This document shows, one piece after another, positions 20,789-29,829 of a DNA stretch of 64,000 nt. Location of the stretch: positions 1,307,501-1,371,500 of the forward strand of contig NC_003063.2 in NCBI RefSeq assembly GCF_000092025.1, written 5' to 3'. Made by a program: the position numbers and the translations under genes. The notes below the pieces were generated by a model. That model was given only the letters and a program-made list of their open reading frames with translations. It had not been told where the DNA came from and searched no databases. How positions within the stretch are numbered: the first letter of the stretch is position 1; each line of letters opens with the position of its first letter. This stretch comes from Agrobacterium fabrum str. C58. GTDB lineage: Bacteria > Pseudomonadota > Alphaproteobacteria > Rhizobiales > Rhizobiaceae.

Positions 20789-20803
20789 TTTATCACTGAT
20801 AAA
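20789..20803. promoter_or_regulatory. tet operator-like palindrome 3
   Basis: TTTATCACTGATAAA, a perfect 15-bp palindrome around one base, very close to the classical TATCACTGATA operator core. It lies 22 bases upstream of tetA; GATAAA (20798-20803) within it could serve as the tetA -10 box. Confidence 0.8.
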
Positions 20804-20824
20804 GCTTTATAGGGATGCCATACC

Positions 20825-22009
20825 ATGAACAAGGCCCTTATCGTTATTCTCTCAACCGTTGCCCTCGACGCCATTGGCGCAGGCCTGATCTTCCCGATCC
20901 TGCCGGACATCTTGGTCGAGGTGACTGGCGGCGGCGACATCGGGTTCCTCTATGGGGTCATGCTGGGGGTATTCGCCGTCATGCAATTTGTGTTCTCGCC
21001 GATCCTTGGTGCGCTCAGCGACCGGTTCGGTCGGCGCCCGGTCTTGTTGCTTTCTTTGGCCGGTACCCTGCTTGATTACCTTGTTATGGCATTTTCCCCG
21101 CTCGGCTGGGTGCTCGTCGTCGGGCGGGCCATGGCGGGGATCACCAGCGCAAATATGGCGGTGGCAAGCGCCTACATCACTGACATCACCCCAGCCGAGC
21201 AGCGCGCGCAGCGGTTTGGCACGGTTGGTGCCGTGATGAGCCTGGGCTTTATCATCGGTCCCGTCATTGGTGGCGTCATTGGCGCCTGGTGGCTTCGGGC
21301 ACCATTTCTTGTGGCAGCCCTGTTCAATGGCCTCAACCTGTTCGTCGCGCTGTTTGTTCTGCCGGAAAGCCGAAAGGCCGGTCCGGGCAAGTTTGCGTTC
21401 AAGGAACTTAACCCGTTGGCGCCATTGGTGTGGCTTTGGAATTTCAAGCCGCTCCTGCCACTTGTAACCGTCTCTGTCGTCTTCGGTCTGGTGGCCGCCA
21501 TCCCGGGAACGATCTGGGTGCTCTATGGCGCCGAGCGGTTCGGATGGGATTCGGTGCATATGGGCCTGTCGCTATCGGTTTTCGGCGTCAGTGGCGCCCT
21601 GGCGCAGGCCTTTCTCGTCGGGCCGCTCTCGCGCCGCTTTGGTGATTTGGGCACGTTGATGATCGGCGTTGGCTTTGACATGCTGGCTTATATGCTGATG
21701 GCCTTCGCCAACCAGAGCTGGATGGGCTACGCGGTAGCGCCCCTGTTTGCATTGGGCGGCGTTGCCATGCCGGCGCTGCAATCTCTGGTAACCAGCCGCG
21801 TGAGCGATGATCAGCAGGGCCAGTTGCAGGGCGTGCTCGCCAGCCTCATGAGCCTGGCGGGTATAATAGGGCCGGTGCTGACCACCGCAGTGTTCTTTTC
21901 CACCAAAAGCATCTGGATCGGGACGATCTGGCTGGTGGGTGCCGCACTTTATCTTCTCGCCTTGCCGCTGTTCGCAACGGTGAAAACCCCGAAGGCTGTG
22001 GCGGCTTAA
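20825..22009 (+). CDS. tetA: Tetracycline efflux MFS transporter, Tet(30)-like
   Basis: 394-residue major-facilitator antiporter with 12 predicted membrane helices. Motif A (GALSDRFGRRP, residues 62-72) lies between helices 2 and 3. The AMAGITSANMAVASAYITDI segment and the antiporter motif near residues 139-155 (SLGFIIGPVIGG) match TetA of Gram-negative bacteria. It exports Mg-tetracycline in exchange for protons. Gene pairing with tetR and the operators support this strongly. An A. tumefaciens C58 chromosomal determinant named tet(30) is known from the literature; identity to it is inferred, not checked. The long minus-strand frame here is a shadow. Confidence 0.9.
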   Translation: MNKALIVILSTVALDAIGAGLIFPILPDILVEVTGGGDIGFLYGVMLGVFAVMQFVFSPILGALSDRFGRRPVLLLSLAGTLLDYLVMAFSPLGWVLVVGRAMAGITSANMAVASAYITDITPAEQRAQRFGTVGAVMSLGFIIGPVIGGVIGAWWLRAPFLVAALFNGLNLFVALFVLPESRKAGPGKFAFKELNPLAPLVWLWNFKPLLPLVTVSVVFGLVAAIPGTIWVLYGAERFGWDSVHMGLSLSVFGVSGALAQAFLVGPLSRRFGDLGTLMIGVGFDMLAYMLMAFANQSWMGYAVAPLFALGGVAMPALQSLVTSRVSDDQQGQLQGVLASLMSLAGIIGPVLTTAVFFSTKSIWIGTIWLVGAALYLLALPLFATVKTPKAVAA

Positions 22010-22087
22010 AGACTCCGGACGTCATGCGCCTCGTGTTTATCTTCGCCGCCGATTTGATGTCATCGCTTCGAATCAAACAGGTACGAG

Positions 22088-22120
22088 CGTTGAACTGGAA
22101 ATCAGAACGCCAGTTCAACG
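22088..22120. other. Perfect 11-bp hairpin between convergent tetA and ROK genes
   Basis: CGTTGAACTGG, an 11-base loop, then the exact complement. It sits between two convergent genes and may stop transcripts from both sides, although neither side shows a long T-run. Confidence 0.5.
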
Positions 22121-22148
22121 GCATCTCCAAGCGACGCTTTTCGGCCGA

Positions 22149-23297
22149 TCACGATTGCGAGCGCATATTAGCTATGGCTGGAAGGTCATGAAGGATCATG
22201 GCTGCCGCGCCGAAAGCCACGGTATCCGCAGCAGAGACTTCGGGCAAAAGAATTGCCGGCTGAAGAACTTTCGCACCCTCGAACGGATCGGAAACTGAAA
22301 AATCGAGCCAGGGGCATAATTGTTCCCGGATCATGCGGGGCAGGGAGCCCCCGACATATATTGCCTCAGGGGCCAGAACAGCGCTGAGGGAAAATCCCAG
22401 TCTGGCAGTTTCTGGCCCGGCCCGATTTATCCACGTATCTACAAGCTCTTGATTGCTGTTCAGATAGGTGTTCCAGGCGTCTGGCGACCGGTCTGACGGT
22501 ACATTGCCGGAATGACCCGCGCAAAATTCAGCCAGGTCTTCAAAGGAGGGGCGCGTCAGGCCCCGTGCTCGCAATGCGCCTATTTCTCCGGCGTTACCGA
22601 AATTGCCGCGGTAAAGTTGTTTCCCAATGATAATACCGCCGCCAATACCCTCGGACAGATACAGGTAAACGAAGTTTTCGTGGTCAGCGGCGTTGCCAAG
22701 TGTCAGTTCGCCCATCACGGCAGCGTTGGCATCGTTTTCGATCCTGACCGCACAGCCCAAACCCTTTTGAAGGGAAGCAGCGAGGTCCGGTCCCGACCAT
22801 GACACGACTTCCTGGGCGAGATCGAGAAAAGACGCGCCCTGACGAAAGCGAGTGGGCATCGCGATCCCCGCGCCGACCAGTACTTCGTCCTCCAGGTCAG
22901 CCTGTTGCAGCAACTTGGCCTTGCCCTCGATAATCTCTTCCCGAACGTCCTCAAACGTGTCGTAGCGCCCGGGGCAGCGTAATTCACCCAGGACGTCCCC
23001 GCAAAAATCAAGCAGGGTCAACGCAACAGAGAAGCGGTTGCAGTGAACCCCCAAGGCATACCCAACCGAAGGGTTCAGCTTGAGATTGATATGGGGGGCT
23101 CCACGTCCGGCCTGGCGCCTTTCTCCCTCAAGTATCACCCCCCGTTCAAGAAGGTCGCGCGTCATCATGCTGATGGCGGCGGCGGTGACGCCACACAGTT
23201 CGGCGATCTCGACACGGGATGCTGATCCTCTGCGACGCAGATATCGCAGCACGGCGACCTGCGTCGCTCCAATTCCCTCAAAAGGCGCATGTCTCAT
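22149..23297 (-). CDS. ROK-family transcriptional regulator
   Basis: 382-residue regulator. The N-terminal winged helix (about residues 10-65; RVEIAELCGVTAAAISMMTRDLLERGV) is followed by a sugar-kinase-like ROK domain with VGAGIAMP, ENDANAAVMGE and the GIGGGIIIGKQLYRGNFGNAGEIG segment in outline. The zinc-binding CxCGxxGCxE motif normally found just after AGEIG is not visible. The ATG at 23297 has GGGGGA upstream. It is divergent from the carbohydrate-type importer at 23387 and probably represses it, with a sugar or polyol derivative as inducer. Confidence 0.87.
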   Translation of the reverse strand: MRHAPFEGIGATQVAVLRYLRRRGSASRVEIAELCGVTAAAISMMTRDLLERGVILEGERRQAGRGAPHINLKLNPSVGYALGVHCNRFSVALTLLDFCGDVLGELRCPGRYDTFEDVREEIIEGKAKLLQQADLEDEVLVGAGIAMPTRFRQGASFLDLAQEVVSWSGPDLAASLQKGLGCAVRIENDANAAVMGELTLGNAADHENFVYLYLSEGIGGGIIIGKQLYRGNFGNAGEIGALRARGLTRPSFEDLAEFCAGHSGNVPSDRSPDAWNTYLNSNQELVDTWINRAGPETARLGFSLSAVLAPEAIYVGGSLPRMIREQLCPWLDFSVSDPFEGAKVLQPAILLPEVSAADTVAFGAAAMILHDLPAIANMRSQS

Positions 23298-23336
23298 CGA
23301 AGTTTCCCCCACCACCCATGGCGATGTCATGACTTT

Positions 23337-23358
23337 GTTACTTAAGCAACTTAATTAA
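23337..23358. promoter_or_regulatory. Candidate ROK operator between regulator and importer operon
   Basis: GTTACTTAAGCAAC (23337-23350) is a palindrome with one mismatched pair, directly followed by the palindrome TTAATTAA. It is the only strong symmetry in the 89-base divergent intergenic region. Assignment to the ROK regulator is by position. Confidence 0.5.
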
Positions 23359-23386
23359 ATAAAAACCATCAACCGGATCAATTGTC

Positions 23387-24760
23387 ATGACCAAATCGTT
23401 TGCTTTCCTCGCCTCCGTGGCGATTTCTGCCCTTTCCGCCGGGCTGGCGCATGCAGAAGACATCAAGATCAAGATTTCCACCCTTGCCGAGCGCAGTGCA
23501 CCCGGTCGCGTCACCAATATCGAAGGCGCCGCCGAGATCATGAACCAGCAATTCAAGGCTGCGGGCGTAGACAAGCGCATCGTCATCGAGGCCAATAATA
23601 GCGTCGTCAAAGGCTGGGACGATCTGGCGCTCGAAACGCTGAAGGCGCTGTCGGTCGGTCAGGGGCCGGATATCTACGTGCTGCCGCATGAGTGGATCGG
23701 CCAGTTCGCTCAGGAGGGTTATGCCCTGCAGATGGACGACAGGATTGCCGCTGCACCCTGGGTTTATGGCGATATCCTGCCCGTGCTTTGGAATTCCGCC
23801 AAGGCGACCGATGGCAAGATCTACGGCGTGCCGCAGGATGCAGAAATCCGCATGTTTTTCTACAACAAGGACATGCTGCGCAAGATCGGCAAAGACGAAG
23901 CCTTCATCGAAGGTCTGCCGGCCAAGGTCGAAGCGGGCGAATTCACGCTTGACGACCTGACGGCGCTTTCCAAGGAAGTCGTTGACGGCAAGGCCGCAGA
24001 ATACGGCATGCTGCATCGCCCGAACGTCGGTATTGACTATCTGATGGTCTTTCAGTCCTACGGCGTAAAATTCATGGACGAAAAGACCGGCAAACTGATC
24101 TTCCCGAAGGCCGAGATGGCCAAAGCGCTTGGCTGGTATGAGCGCAACGCCAAGCAGGGCGTGACCCCCGTGGACAATACAGCCATGAGCTGGGATGCGA
24201 TCCAGGGGGCCTTCAAGCAGGAAAAGGCCTTTGTCTTCCATCAGGGCGTCTGGGCCGTTGCCTGGCAGGTCGGTGAAAAGAACGGTGCGACCTGGCCGAC
24301 CGACAAGGATGGTTATTTCCACAAGATAGGCTGGATTCCGGCGCCGGCGGCAGAAAAGGGCGGCAAGCCCGCAAACCTGTCGCATCCGCTTCTCTACACG
24401 GTCAATGCCAAGAGCAAAAACGCCGACATCGCCGCCGATCTCGTGGCGCTCGCGTCGCTGCCCTATTTCAACAATGAACACGCCGTCACCTCCTACCACA
24501 CGGCAATCAGCCACGCGCAGACCGCGATGCCGAAATACAGTGACAACTGGGTTCTCTCTGCCGCGTCGCCGATGATGAAACACGCGCAGTTCGTGCCGAA
24601 CCACACCAAGTTCGGCAGCTATAACAAGGTTCTGTTCAGTGGCCTGCAGGCTGTCGAAACCGGCAAGATGACGGCTGCGCAGGCGGTGGATTTCATCGCC
24701 GACGAGCTTGAACTGCAGTTCGGTGGCGAGGTGGAAATCCGCGACGCCGCCAGCAACTAA
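23387..24760 (+). CDS. Carbohydrate-type ABC transporter substrate-binding protein (UgpB-like)
   Basis: 457-residue periplasmic binding protein with a Sec signal peptide (cleavage after AHA, residue 23). The fold is that of family 1 sugar/glycerophosphate binders (QGPDIYVLPHEWIGQFAQEG; SSDD-free C-terminal helices). First gene of a five-gene operon with two permeases, an ATPase and a glycerophosphodiester phosphodiesterase. That last gene suggests that the ligand could be a glycerophosphodiester or a related phospho-sugar, as for Ugp. The ligand is not determined. Confidence 0.87.
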   Translation: MTKSFAFLASVAISALSAGLAHAEDIKIKISTLAERSAPGRVTNIEGAAEIMNQQFKAAGVDKRIVIEANNSVVKGWDDLALETLKALSVGQGPDIYVLPHEWIGQFAQEGYALQMDDRIAAAPWVYGDILPVLWNSAKATDGKIYGVPQDAEIRMFFYNKDMLRKIGKDEAFIEGLPAKVEAGEFTLDDLTALSKEVVDGKAAEYGMLHRPNVGIDYLMVFQSYGVKFMDEKTGKLIFPKAEMAKALGWYERNAKQGVTPVDNTAMSWDAIQGAFKQEKAFVFHQGVWAVAWQVGEKNGATWPTDKDGYFHKIGWIPAPAAEKGGKPANLSHPLLYTVNAKSKNADIAADLVALASLPYFNNEHAVTSYHTAISHAQTAMPKYSDNWVLSAASPMMKHAQFVPNHTKFGSYNKVLFSGLQAVETGKMTAAQAVDFIADELELQFGGEVEIRDAASN

Positions 24761-24827
24761 GCCTGATCAGCCCGTGCCGCCCGGCCTTGCCCCCGGGCGG
24801 CATCACCTTTCCCACCGGTACTTTGCA

Positions 24828-25739
24828 ATGTCGAATTTCCAGATCAGGCCTCACCGGCCGGCCCGGCCGCTGTTTTATCTCGCTCCGGCCATCGCCCTTC
24901 TCGTCGTGTTCTTCTTGGCGCCGATCGCCATCAATGCGGTAATTGCCTTTACCGACATGGGGGCCAGCCTTCGGGTCGGCGAGTTTACCATGCGGAATTT
25001 TGAGCGGATCGTGCAGCGTGACGCGCGCATTCCGATGGTGTTGCTGACGACGCTGATCTATGTCACCGCCACCCTCTTCATCTTCAACGTCGGCCTCGGC
25101 GCGCTTCTGGCGATGACCTCGACGGCGATCCCGGACAGGCTCGGCAATTTTTTCCGGGGACTGTGGCTTTTGCCGCGCATGTCGCCCGCCGTCCTTTATG
25201 GCATCCTGTGGATATGGATCGCCGATCCGTCACCCTCCGGCCTGCTCAATCAGATTACCGCCACTCTTGGCCTTGCGCCGATCAACCTTCGCAACGATTT
25301 CCCGCTGTTCCTGGTCATTCTGGCGAATGGTATCGTAGGCGCATCCTTCGCCATGGTGATCCTCACCTCGGCGATCCGCTCCATCCCATCGCATCTTGCC
25401 AACGCCGCGCGGGTTGATGGCGCCAGCGAATGGGGCGTGCTGCGCCATGTGGTGGCGCCGGCCCTGTCGCAGCCGATCCGCTTCATCACCATCTATCAGG
25501 CGCTTTCACTGATGACGACCTATGAATACATCCTGCTGATCACCGGTGGGGGGCCGGTTTACGATTCCACCCCCTATGCGCTCTATATTTATCGCCGCGC
25601 TTTCGAAAATGGCGCCTATGCCTATGGCGCAGCACTGGCGCTCGGCCTGATGGTGATCGGCGTCGCCGTAACCTTGGTTCAATGGCGCGTTACCAATATG
25701 CGCTCCACCTTTGCCGCTCCCAGGATCGAGGTGCTGTGA
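24828..25739 (+). CDS. Carbohydrate-type ABC transporter permease (UgpA/MalF-like)
   Basis: 303-residue inner-membrane permease with six predicted helices and the coupling loop NAARVDGASEWGVLRHVVAP. The ATG at 24828 lies just before RPARPLFYLAPAIALLVVFF, the typical first helix. The longer frame back to 24708 would overlap the binding-protein gene. The next permease starts within its stop codon (TGATG overlap), showing tight translational coupling. Confidence 0.9.
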   Translation: MSNFQIRPHRPARPLFYLAPAIALLVVFFLAPIAINAVIAFTDMGASLRVGEFTMRNFERIVQRDARIPMVLLTTLIYVTATLFIFNVGLGALLAMTSTAIPDRLGNFFRGLWLLPRMSPAVLYGILWIWIADPSPSGLLNQITATLGLAPINLRNDFPLFLVILANGIVGASFAMVILTSAIRSIPSHLANAARVDGASEWGVLRHVVAPALSQPIRFITIYQALSLMTTYEYILLITGGGPVYDSTPYALYIYRRAFENGAYAYGAALALGLMVIGVAVTLVQWRVTNMRSTFAAPRIEVL

Positions 25740-26797
25740 TGTCGCTTTCCCATCCCGCAACATCCGCTGACTGGAAGCGCCTCGAAAGCCGTGGCTTTGC
25801 CAATCGTGCCGGCTTTCTTACCGCCATCATCCTTTTCTTGACGGTCGTGTCCGTTCCGGTACTGCTGCCCTATCTCTGGCTGGCAGTGAAGTCGTTGACG
25901 TCGTCGGATGATGCCGTCAGCCGTCTCGTTCTCTGGCGCAGCACCGGGATTGCCGGCGTCGCCTATCTGGGTGCGATCGTCATCGCGATACTGGCGGACC
26001 GGTTGCGCAGGCCCGTATTTGCCTGGGCCGCGCTGGGTCTTGTAGTCGTCATACTCGGCGGCATCGGCCTCTTCCCGCATCTGACATTCGAGAATTACCG
26101 TTTCCTCTGGAACCGCGATATCGCCGGAACCGGCACGACGCGCATGGATCTGTTGCCGTCGATCTGGACGGCGCTGGGCAGTTCGCTTGTCTTTGCGATT
26201 TCCCAGACATTGATCGTAACGCTGGTCGCAACGCCCGCAGCCTACGCTTTGTCGCGTTTTGCTTTTGCGGGGCGTGAAAATTTCCTGCGTGGTCTGCTGC
26301 TCCTGCACGCTTTCCCGGCTCTGGCGCTCACCGTCGCGATTTTCATCCAGCTTCACTATATGGGCCTGCTCAACAGCCTTACGGGCGTCGTGCTGGTCAT
26401 GAGCGCGCTGGAACTGCCTTTCGCGATATTTGTCCTCAAGGGTTTTTTCGACAATGTGCCCTGGGACATCGAAATGAGCGCGGTGACCGATGGGGCAACG
26501 CGCTCGCAGGCGTTTCGTATGGTGGTGTTGCCACAGGTTCGCGGCGGCCTGATTGCCGTCGCCACCTTCACCTTCCTCAGAGGCTGGGAGGAATATGTCT
26601 TCGTCCAGACGCTGCTCATCGACAAGAGCCACATGACGATGAGCCTCTACCTCTTCTTTGTCGCACAGGACAATATGGGCGCTGATTACGGCATGATCGC
26701 CGCCGTTGGTGTCGTCTATCTCCTGCCTGTGCTGATCCTCTACACCTTCACGCAAAAATACATCACGCAGATGAGTTTCGGCGGGATCAAGGGATAA
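25739..26797 (+). CDS. Carbohydrate-type ABC transporter permease (UgpE/MalG-like), long form
   Basis: 352-residue partner permease, longer than the usual 280 because of two additional hydrophobic segments (about residues 55-105) between helix 1 and the conserved core. The core has the coupling loop MSAVTDGATRSQAFRMVVLP. The start overlaps the stop of the preceding permease by one base. The ATPase gene begins six bases after its stop. Confidence 0.88.
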   Translation: MSLSHPATSADWKRLESRGFANRAGFLTAIILFLTVVSVPVLLPYLWLAVKSLTSSDDAVSRLVLWRSTGIAGVAYLGAIVIAILADRLRRPVFAWAALGLVVVILGGIGLFPHLTFENYRFLWNRDIAGTGTTRMDLLPSIWTALGSSLVFAISQTLIVTLVATPAAYALSRFAFAGRENFLRGLLLLHAFPALALTVAIFIQLHYMGLLNSLTGVVLVMSALELPFAIFVLKGFFDNVPWDIEMSAVTDGATRSQAFRMVVLPQVRGGLIAVATFTFLRGWEEYVFVQTLLIDKSHMTMSLYLFFVAQDNMGADYGMIAAVGVVYLLPVLILYTFTQKYITQMSFGGIKG

Positions 26798-26802
26798 TCG
26801 TC

Positions 26803-27915
26803 ATGGCCAAGATCACCCTCAATAATGTCACCAAAAACTGGGGCGAGACCCAGGTTCTGAAGCCGATGAACCTCACCATCGAGAACGGCGAGTTCGTGGC
26901 CATTCTCGGTCCTTCCGGCTGCGGCAAATCGACGACGCTGTTTCTACTCGCCGGGCTTTATGCGCCGACCGGCGGCGAGATCGCCTTTGATGGCCAAAAC
27001 GTCAATCGCATCGATGCCCGCGATCGCAATGTCGGCGTCGTTTTCCAGTCCTACGCGCTTTATCCAAACCTGACGGTCCGCGAAAACATTGCCTTCCCCT
27101 TACGTTTCAAAAGCATGGGAAAAGAGGAAGTCGCCAGGCGCATGGACGAGGCCGCAGCGCTCGTGCAGATAAGCTCCCTTCTCGATCGTCGTCCCTCGCA
27201 GCTTTCCGGCGGGCAGCAGCAGCGTGTGGCGCTTGCCCGCGCGCTGGTGAAGGAGCCGAATATTCTCCTCCTCGACGAACCGCTGTCCAATCTCGATGCC
27301 ACGCTGCGCATCACCATGCGGGCGGAGCTCAAGAGCATCCAGAAACGCCTCGGCTTCACCACATTGATCGTCACCCACGACCAGATCGAAGCGATCACCA
27401 TGGCGGACCGGATCATCTGCATGAACAATGGCGAAATCGCCCAGATCGGCACGCCGGATGATCTCTATCGCCGTCCCAACAATCTGTTCGTCGCAGGTTT
27501 CATCGGCACGCCGCCCATGAACCGTATGAAAGGCCATGCCAAAGGTGGTCGGCTGGAGATCGCCGAAGCGTCTTTTGATTTGACGTCAGACCATACCGGC
27601 GAGGTTACCTTCGGTCTGCGGCCCGAGGATATCACGCTTGTCTCTCTCGAGCGCGCCGCTCTCAAAGGTGAGGTCGCCAGCGTCGAGCCGATGGGGCGTG
27701 AAGTATTCTACACGATCGTCACGCCGGCTGGCCCGGTTCATGCGCTCGAATATGGTGAAAGCGTGCGGTACGCGCCGGGAGCGCAGGTCGGCATCGCCTG
27801 CAAACCGGATTTCACTCTGGTCTTCGACAAGGAAGGCGATCGCATCATCGGCCTTCATGCCGATCTCTCGCATGACGCAGAGGCGCGTGCCAGGACACTC
27901 CAACCGGCAAACTGA
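26803..27915 (+). CDS. Carbohydrate-type ABC transporter ATPase (UgpC/MalK-like)
   Basis: 370-residue ATPase. Walker A GPSGCGKST (about residues 38-46), signature LSGGQQQR, Walker B LLLDEPLSNLD and the switch histidine in VTHDQIEA are intact. The C-terminal 110 residues form the TOBE/OB regulatory domain typical of MalK/UgpC. It energises the two permeases directly upstream and is followed 12 bases later by the phosphodiesterase gene. Confidence 0.92.
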   Translation: MAKITLNNVTKNWGETQVLKPMNLTIENGEFVAILGPSGCGKSTTLFLLAGLYAPTGGEIAFDGQNVNRIDARDRNVGVVFQSYALYPNLTVRENIAFPLRFKSMGKEEVARRMDEAAALVQISSLLDRRPSQLSGGQQQRVALARALVKEPNILLLDEPLSNLDATLRITMRAELKSIQKRLGFTTLIVTHDQIEAITMADRIICMNNGEIAQIGTPDDLYRRPNNLFVAGFIGTPPMNRMKGHAKGGRLEIAEASFDLTSDHTGEVTFGLRPEDITLVSLERAALKGEVASVEPMGREVFYTIVTPAGPVHALEYGESVRYAPGAQVGIACKPDFTLVFDKEGDRIIGLHADLSHDAEARARTLQPAN

Positions 27916-27927
27916 CAGGAATTTTCA

Positions 27928-28674
27928 GTGACCAAGATCGTATCCCATCGCGGCGCCAACAGATTTGCGCCGGAGAACACCTTTGCTGCAGCCGATCTCG
28001 CACTTCAGCAGGGTGCCGATTATATCGAACTCGACGTGCGCGAGAGCGCGGACGGCGTGCTTTACGTCATTCATGACGAGACGCTGGATCGCACCACCAA
28101 CGGCACCGGTCCGGTCGGGCATATGCTGTCGAGCGAGATCGACACGCTTGATGCCGGCGGCTGGTTCGACGACAGGTTCAAGGGTGCCATCGTGCCGCGG
28201 CTCGATGCTTATCTCGAACATCTGCGTGGTCGTGCCGGGGTTTATATTGAACTGAAATATTGCGACCCCGCCAAGGTTGCAGCCCTTGTGCGTCATCTCG
28301 GCATGGTGCGCGATACCTTTTATTTTTCCTTCTCCGAAGAGATGCGTCAGGGTTTGCAGTCGATCGCACCCGAGTTTCGCAGGATGATGACACTCGACAT
28401 CGCGAAATCACCGTCGCTTGTCGGGGCCGTGCATCATGCGTCGATCATCGAGATAACCCCCGCGCAGATGCGCCGTCCCGGCATCATCGAGGCGAGCCGC
28501 AAAGCCGGTCTGGAAATCATGGTCTATTATGGTGGCGATGACATGGCCGTTCATCGTGAAATCGCAACGAGTGATGTGGACTACATCAACCTTGACCGCC
28601 CGGACCTGTTCGCCGCGGTCCGCAGCGGGATGGCGGAACTATTGCTTGCAAGCAATTCATCTTCCACTTGCTGA
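27928..28674 (+). CDS. Glycerophosphodiester phosphodiesterase (UgpQ-like)
   Basis: 248-residue TIM-barrel enzyme of the GDPD family, without signal peptide. The family motifs are intact: HRGANRFAPENT (His7, Arg8) near the N-terminus, ELDVRESADGVLYVIHDETLDRTTNG in outline with the Glu/Asp metal ligands, and a later ELK. It hydrolyses glycerophosphodiesters to glycerol-3-phosphate and an alcohol in the cytoplasm. The GTG start has AGGA upstream. As the last gene of the importer operon it suggests that the imported ligand is a phosphodiester. Confidence 0.9.
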   Translation: MTKIVSHRGANRFAPENTFAAADLALQQGADYIELDVRESADGVLYVIHDETLDRTTNGTGPVGHMLSSEIDTLDAGGWFDDRFKGAIVPRLDAYLEHLRGRAGVYIELKYCDPAKVAALVRHLGMVRDTFYFSFSEEMRQGLQSIAPEFRRMMTLDIAKSPSLVGAVHHASIIEITPAQMRRPGIIEASRKAGLEIMVYYGGDDMAVHREIATSDVDYINLDRPDLFAAVRSGMAELLLASNSSSTC

Positions 28675-29298
28675 ACGTCAAGATGCTTCTAGATTTGGGG
28701 GTATATGACACATATTGACGCCCATAACCCGATCGTCGCCATCACATCGGCGAGCGGGTAAGACGCAGGTTCCACTTGGTCATACTATTCGCGTGATTGT
28801 CGCCCTTGGGAAAACAGAATAGATGCCGTCGGTCGAGGGCGGGTAAATGTCCGCGCCGTCCATTTTGACCAGGCATAAGCGGTGAATGCCTCGAAGCTCT
28901 CGCCGGAAAAGCCGCCATATGAAACGCACGGCGCTGGGGTCCAATTCCGGCGTTCCAGCAATTTTGCCTGGAAACTGTGAAGCATTGCGCTGGCGAAGAG
29001 CGCCACCTCGCCTAGACAAGGTGGCGCTTCATTCGTGCTGAAACGAGTCGTCGACCTGTTCGCCTGCGCTACGAACCGATGCATGTGCATTCCAGGCCTG
29101 ATACGCGACCCGCGCTTCAAAAAAGCGGTCGAACGCGCATCCTCGCTGTTGGGAGCTTCGTCCATTGCCGTTAGAGCAACTCCCGGTCCAGCGAGCAGGG
29201 ATACCCTCACTTGGCCTTTCGGTTCGAATGCCGGCGGTGGCGGCCCAGGTGCAGCGTAGTGCTCACGCGCTATCGTGCGTTGGGCCGCGGCGCTGCCA
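28675..29298. other. 624-base region without a recognised gene
   Basis: The longest gene-free stretch in the protein-coding part. Frames on both strands exist, the longest about 140 codons on the minus strand (28785-29210), but their composition and lack of ribosome sites do not support a gene, and no family was recognised. Confidence 0.5.
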
Positions 29299-29502
29299 TC
29301 AAAGGAGAGTGACGTTCTCGGCTTTCGATTTACCGGTCTTGCGGTCTTGTCCCAACTCGTAGCTCACCTTCTGACCATCCTGAAGAGAGCCGCCGAAACC
29401 GACTGCCGAGATGTGAACGAATACGTCAGGACCGCCATTGTCAGGGGTAATGAAGCCAAAGCCCTTGTCCTGAGCGAAGAATTTTACAGTGCCAGTTGCC
29501 AT
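29299..29502 (-). CDS. Cold-shock protein (CspA family)
   Basis: 67-residue single cold-shock domain. The RNA-binding motifs RNP1 (KGFGFI) and RNP2 (VFVHI) are intact, and the N-terminus is MATGTVKFF. It binds single-stranded nucleic acid and melts RNA structure. The start has GAGGA seven bases upstream; the 29-residue extension of the longer frame is leader. That leader holds a 19-bp palindrome at 29540-29558, which could be an operator or a structured RNA element. Confidence 0.95.
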   Translation of the reverse strand: MATGTVKFFAQDKGFGFITPDNGGPDVFVHISAVGFGGSLQDGQKVSYELGQDRKTGKSKAENVTLL

Positions 29503-29539
29503 CTTGTCCTCGTTGATTGCTGAGTGCACCTCAACGCAA

Positions 29540-29558
29540 TACCGATCATTGATCGGTA
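29540..29558. promoter_or_regulatory. 19-bp palindrome in the cold-shock gene leader
   Basis: TACCGATCA, one base, TGATCGGTA: a perfect inverted repeat 38 bases upstream of the start codon. As RNA it could fold into a seven-base stem with a five-base loop. As DNA it looks like a dimeric regulator site. No known regulator was matched. Confidence 0.55.
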
Positions 29559-29829
29559 CGGCAAGGATTTCGGTGACAAGCAAATCCATCGGTTCGGATG
29601 AATTCTATCTAACTATATGTTTTGCAATAATTTTTAATGATAAAGATCCTTCATATTCTCGGCCGCGTCACGTGGCAAACCAGCTCATTCGCCACGTTCC
29701 ACCTCGTTATTTCTCACTTAGCGTGGCCGGCGAGCAGCCGATCTGTGCCGTAACTGATGAAACAGCAGCCCGCCGCGAGGGATGTTCTGCCTCGATATCC
29801 AGCACCGTAGGAATAGAACGTTGTCTCAC
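29559..29829. other. Intergenic region before the cold-shock gene
   Basis: AT-rich part (29600-29655) that probably holds the cold-shock promoter on the minus strand, then a 7-bp inverted repeat ACGTGGC/GCCACGT (29670-29697) downstream of the truncated ftsZ stop. No remaining ftsZ coding sequence was found here. Confidence 0.45.

Noticed and set aside
29670..29697. ACGTGGC/GCCACGT inverted repeat as terminator of the truncated ftsZ
   Set aside because: 14-base loop and no T-run on the minus strand; too weak to call.
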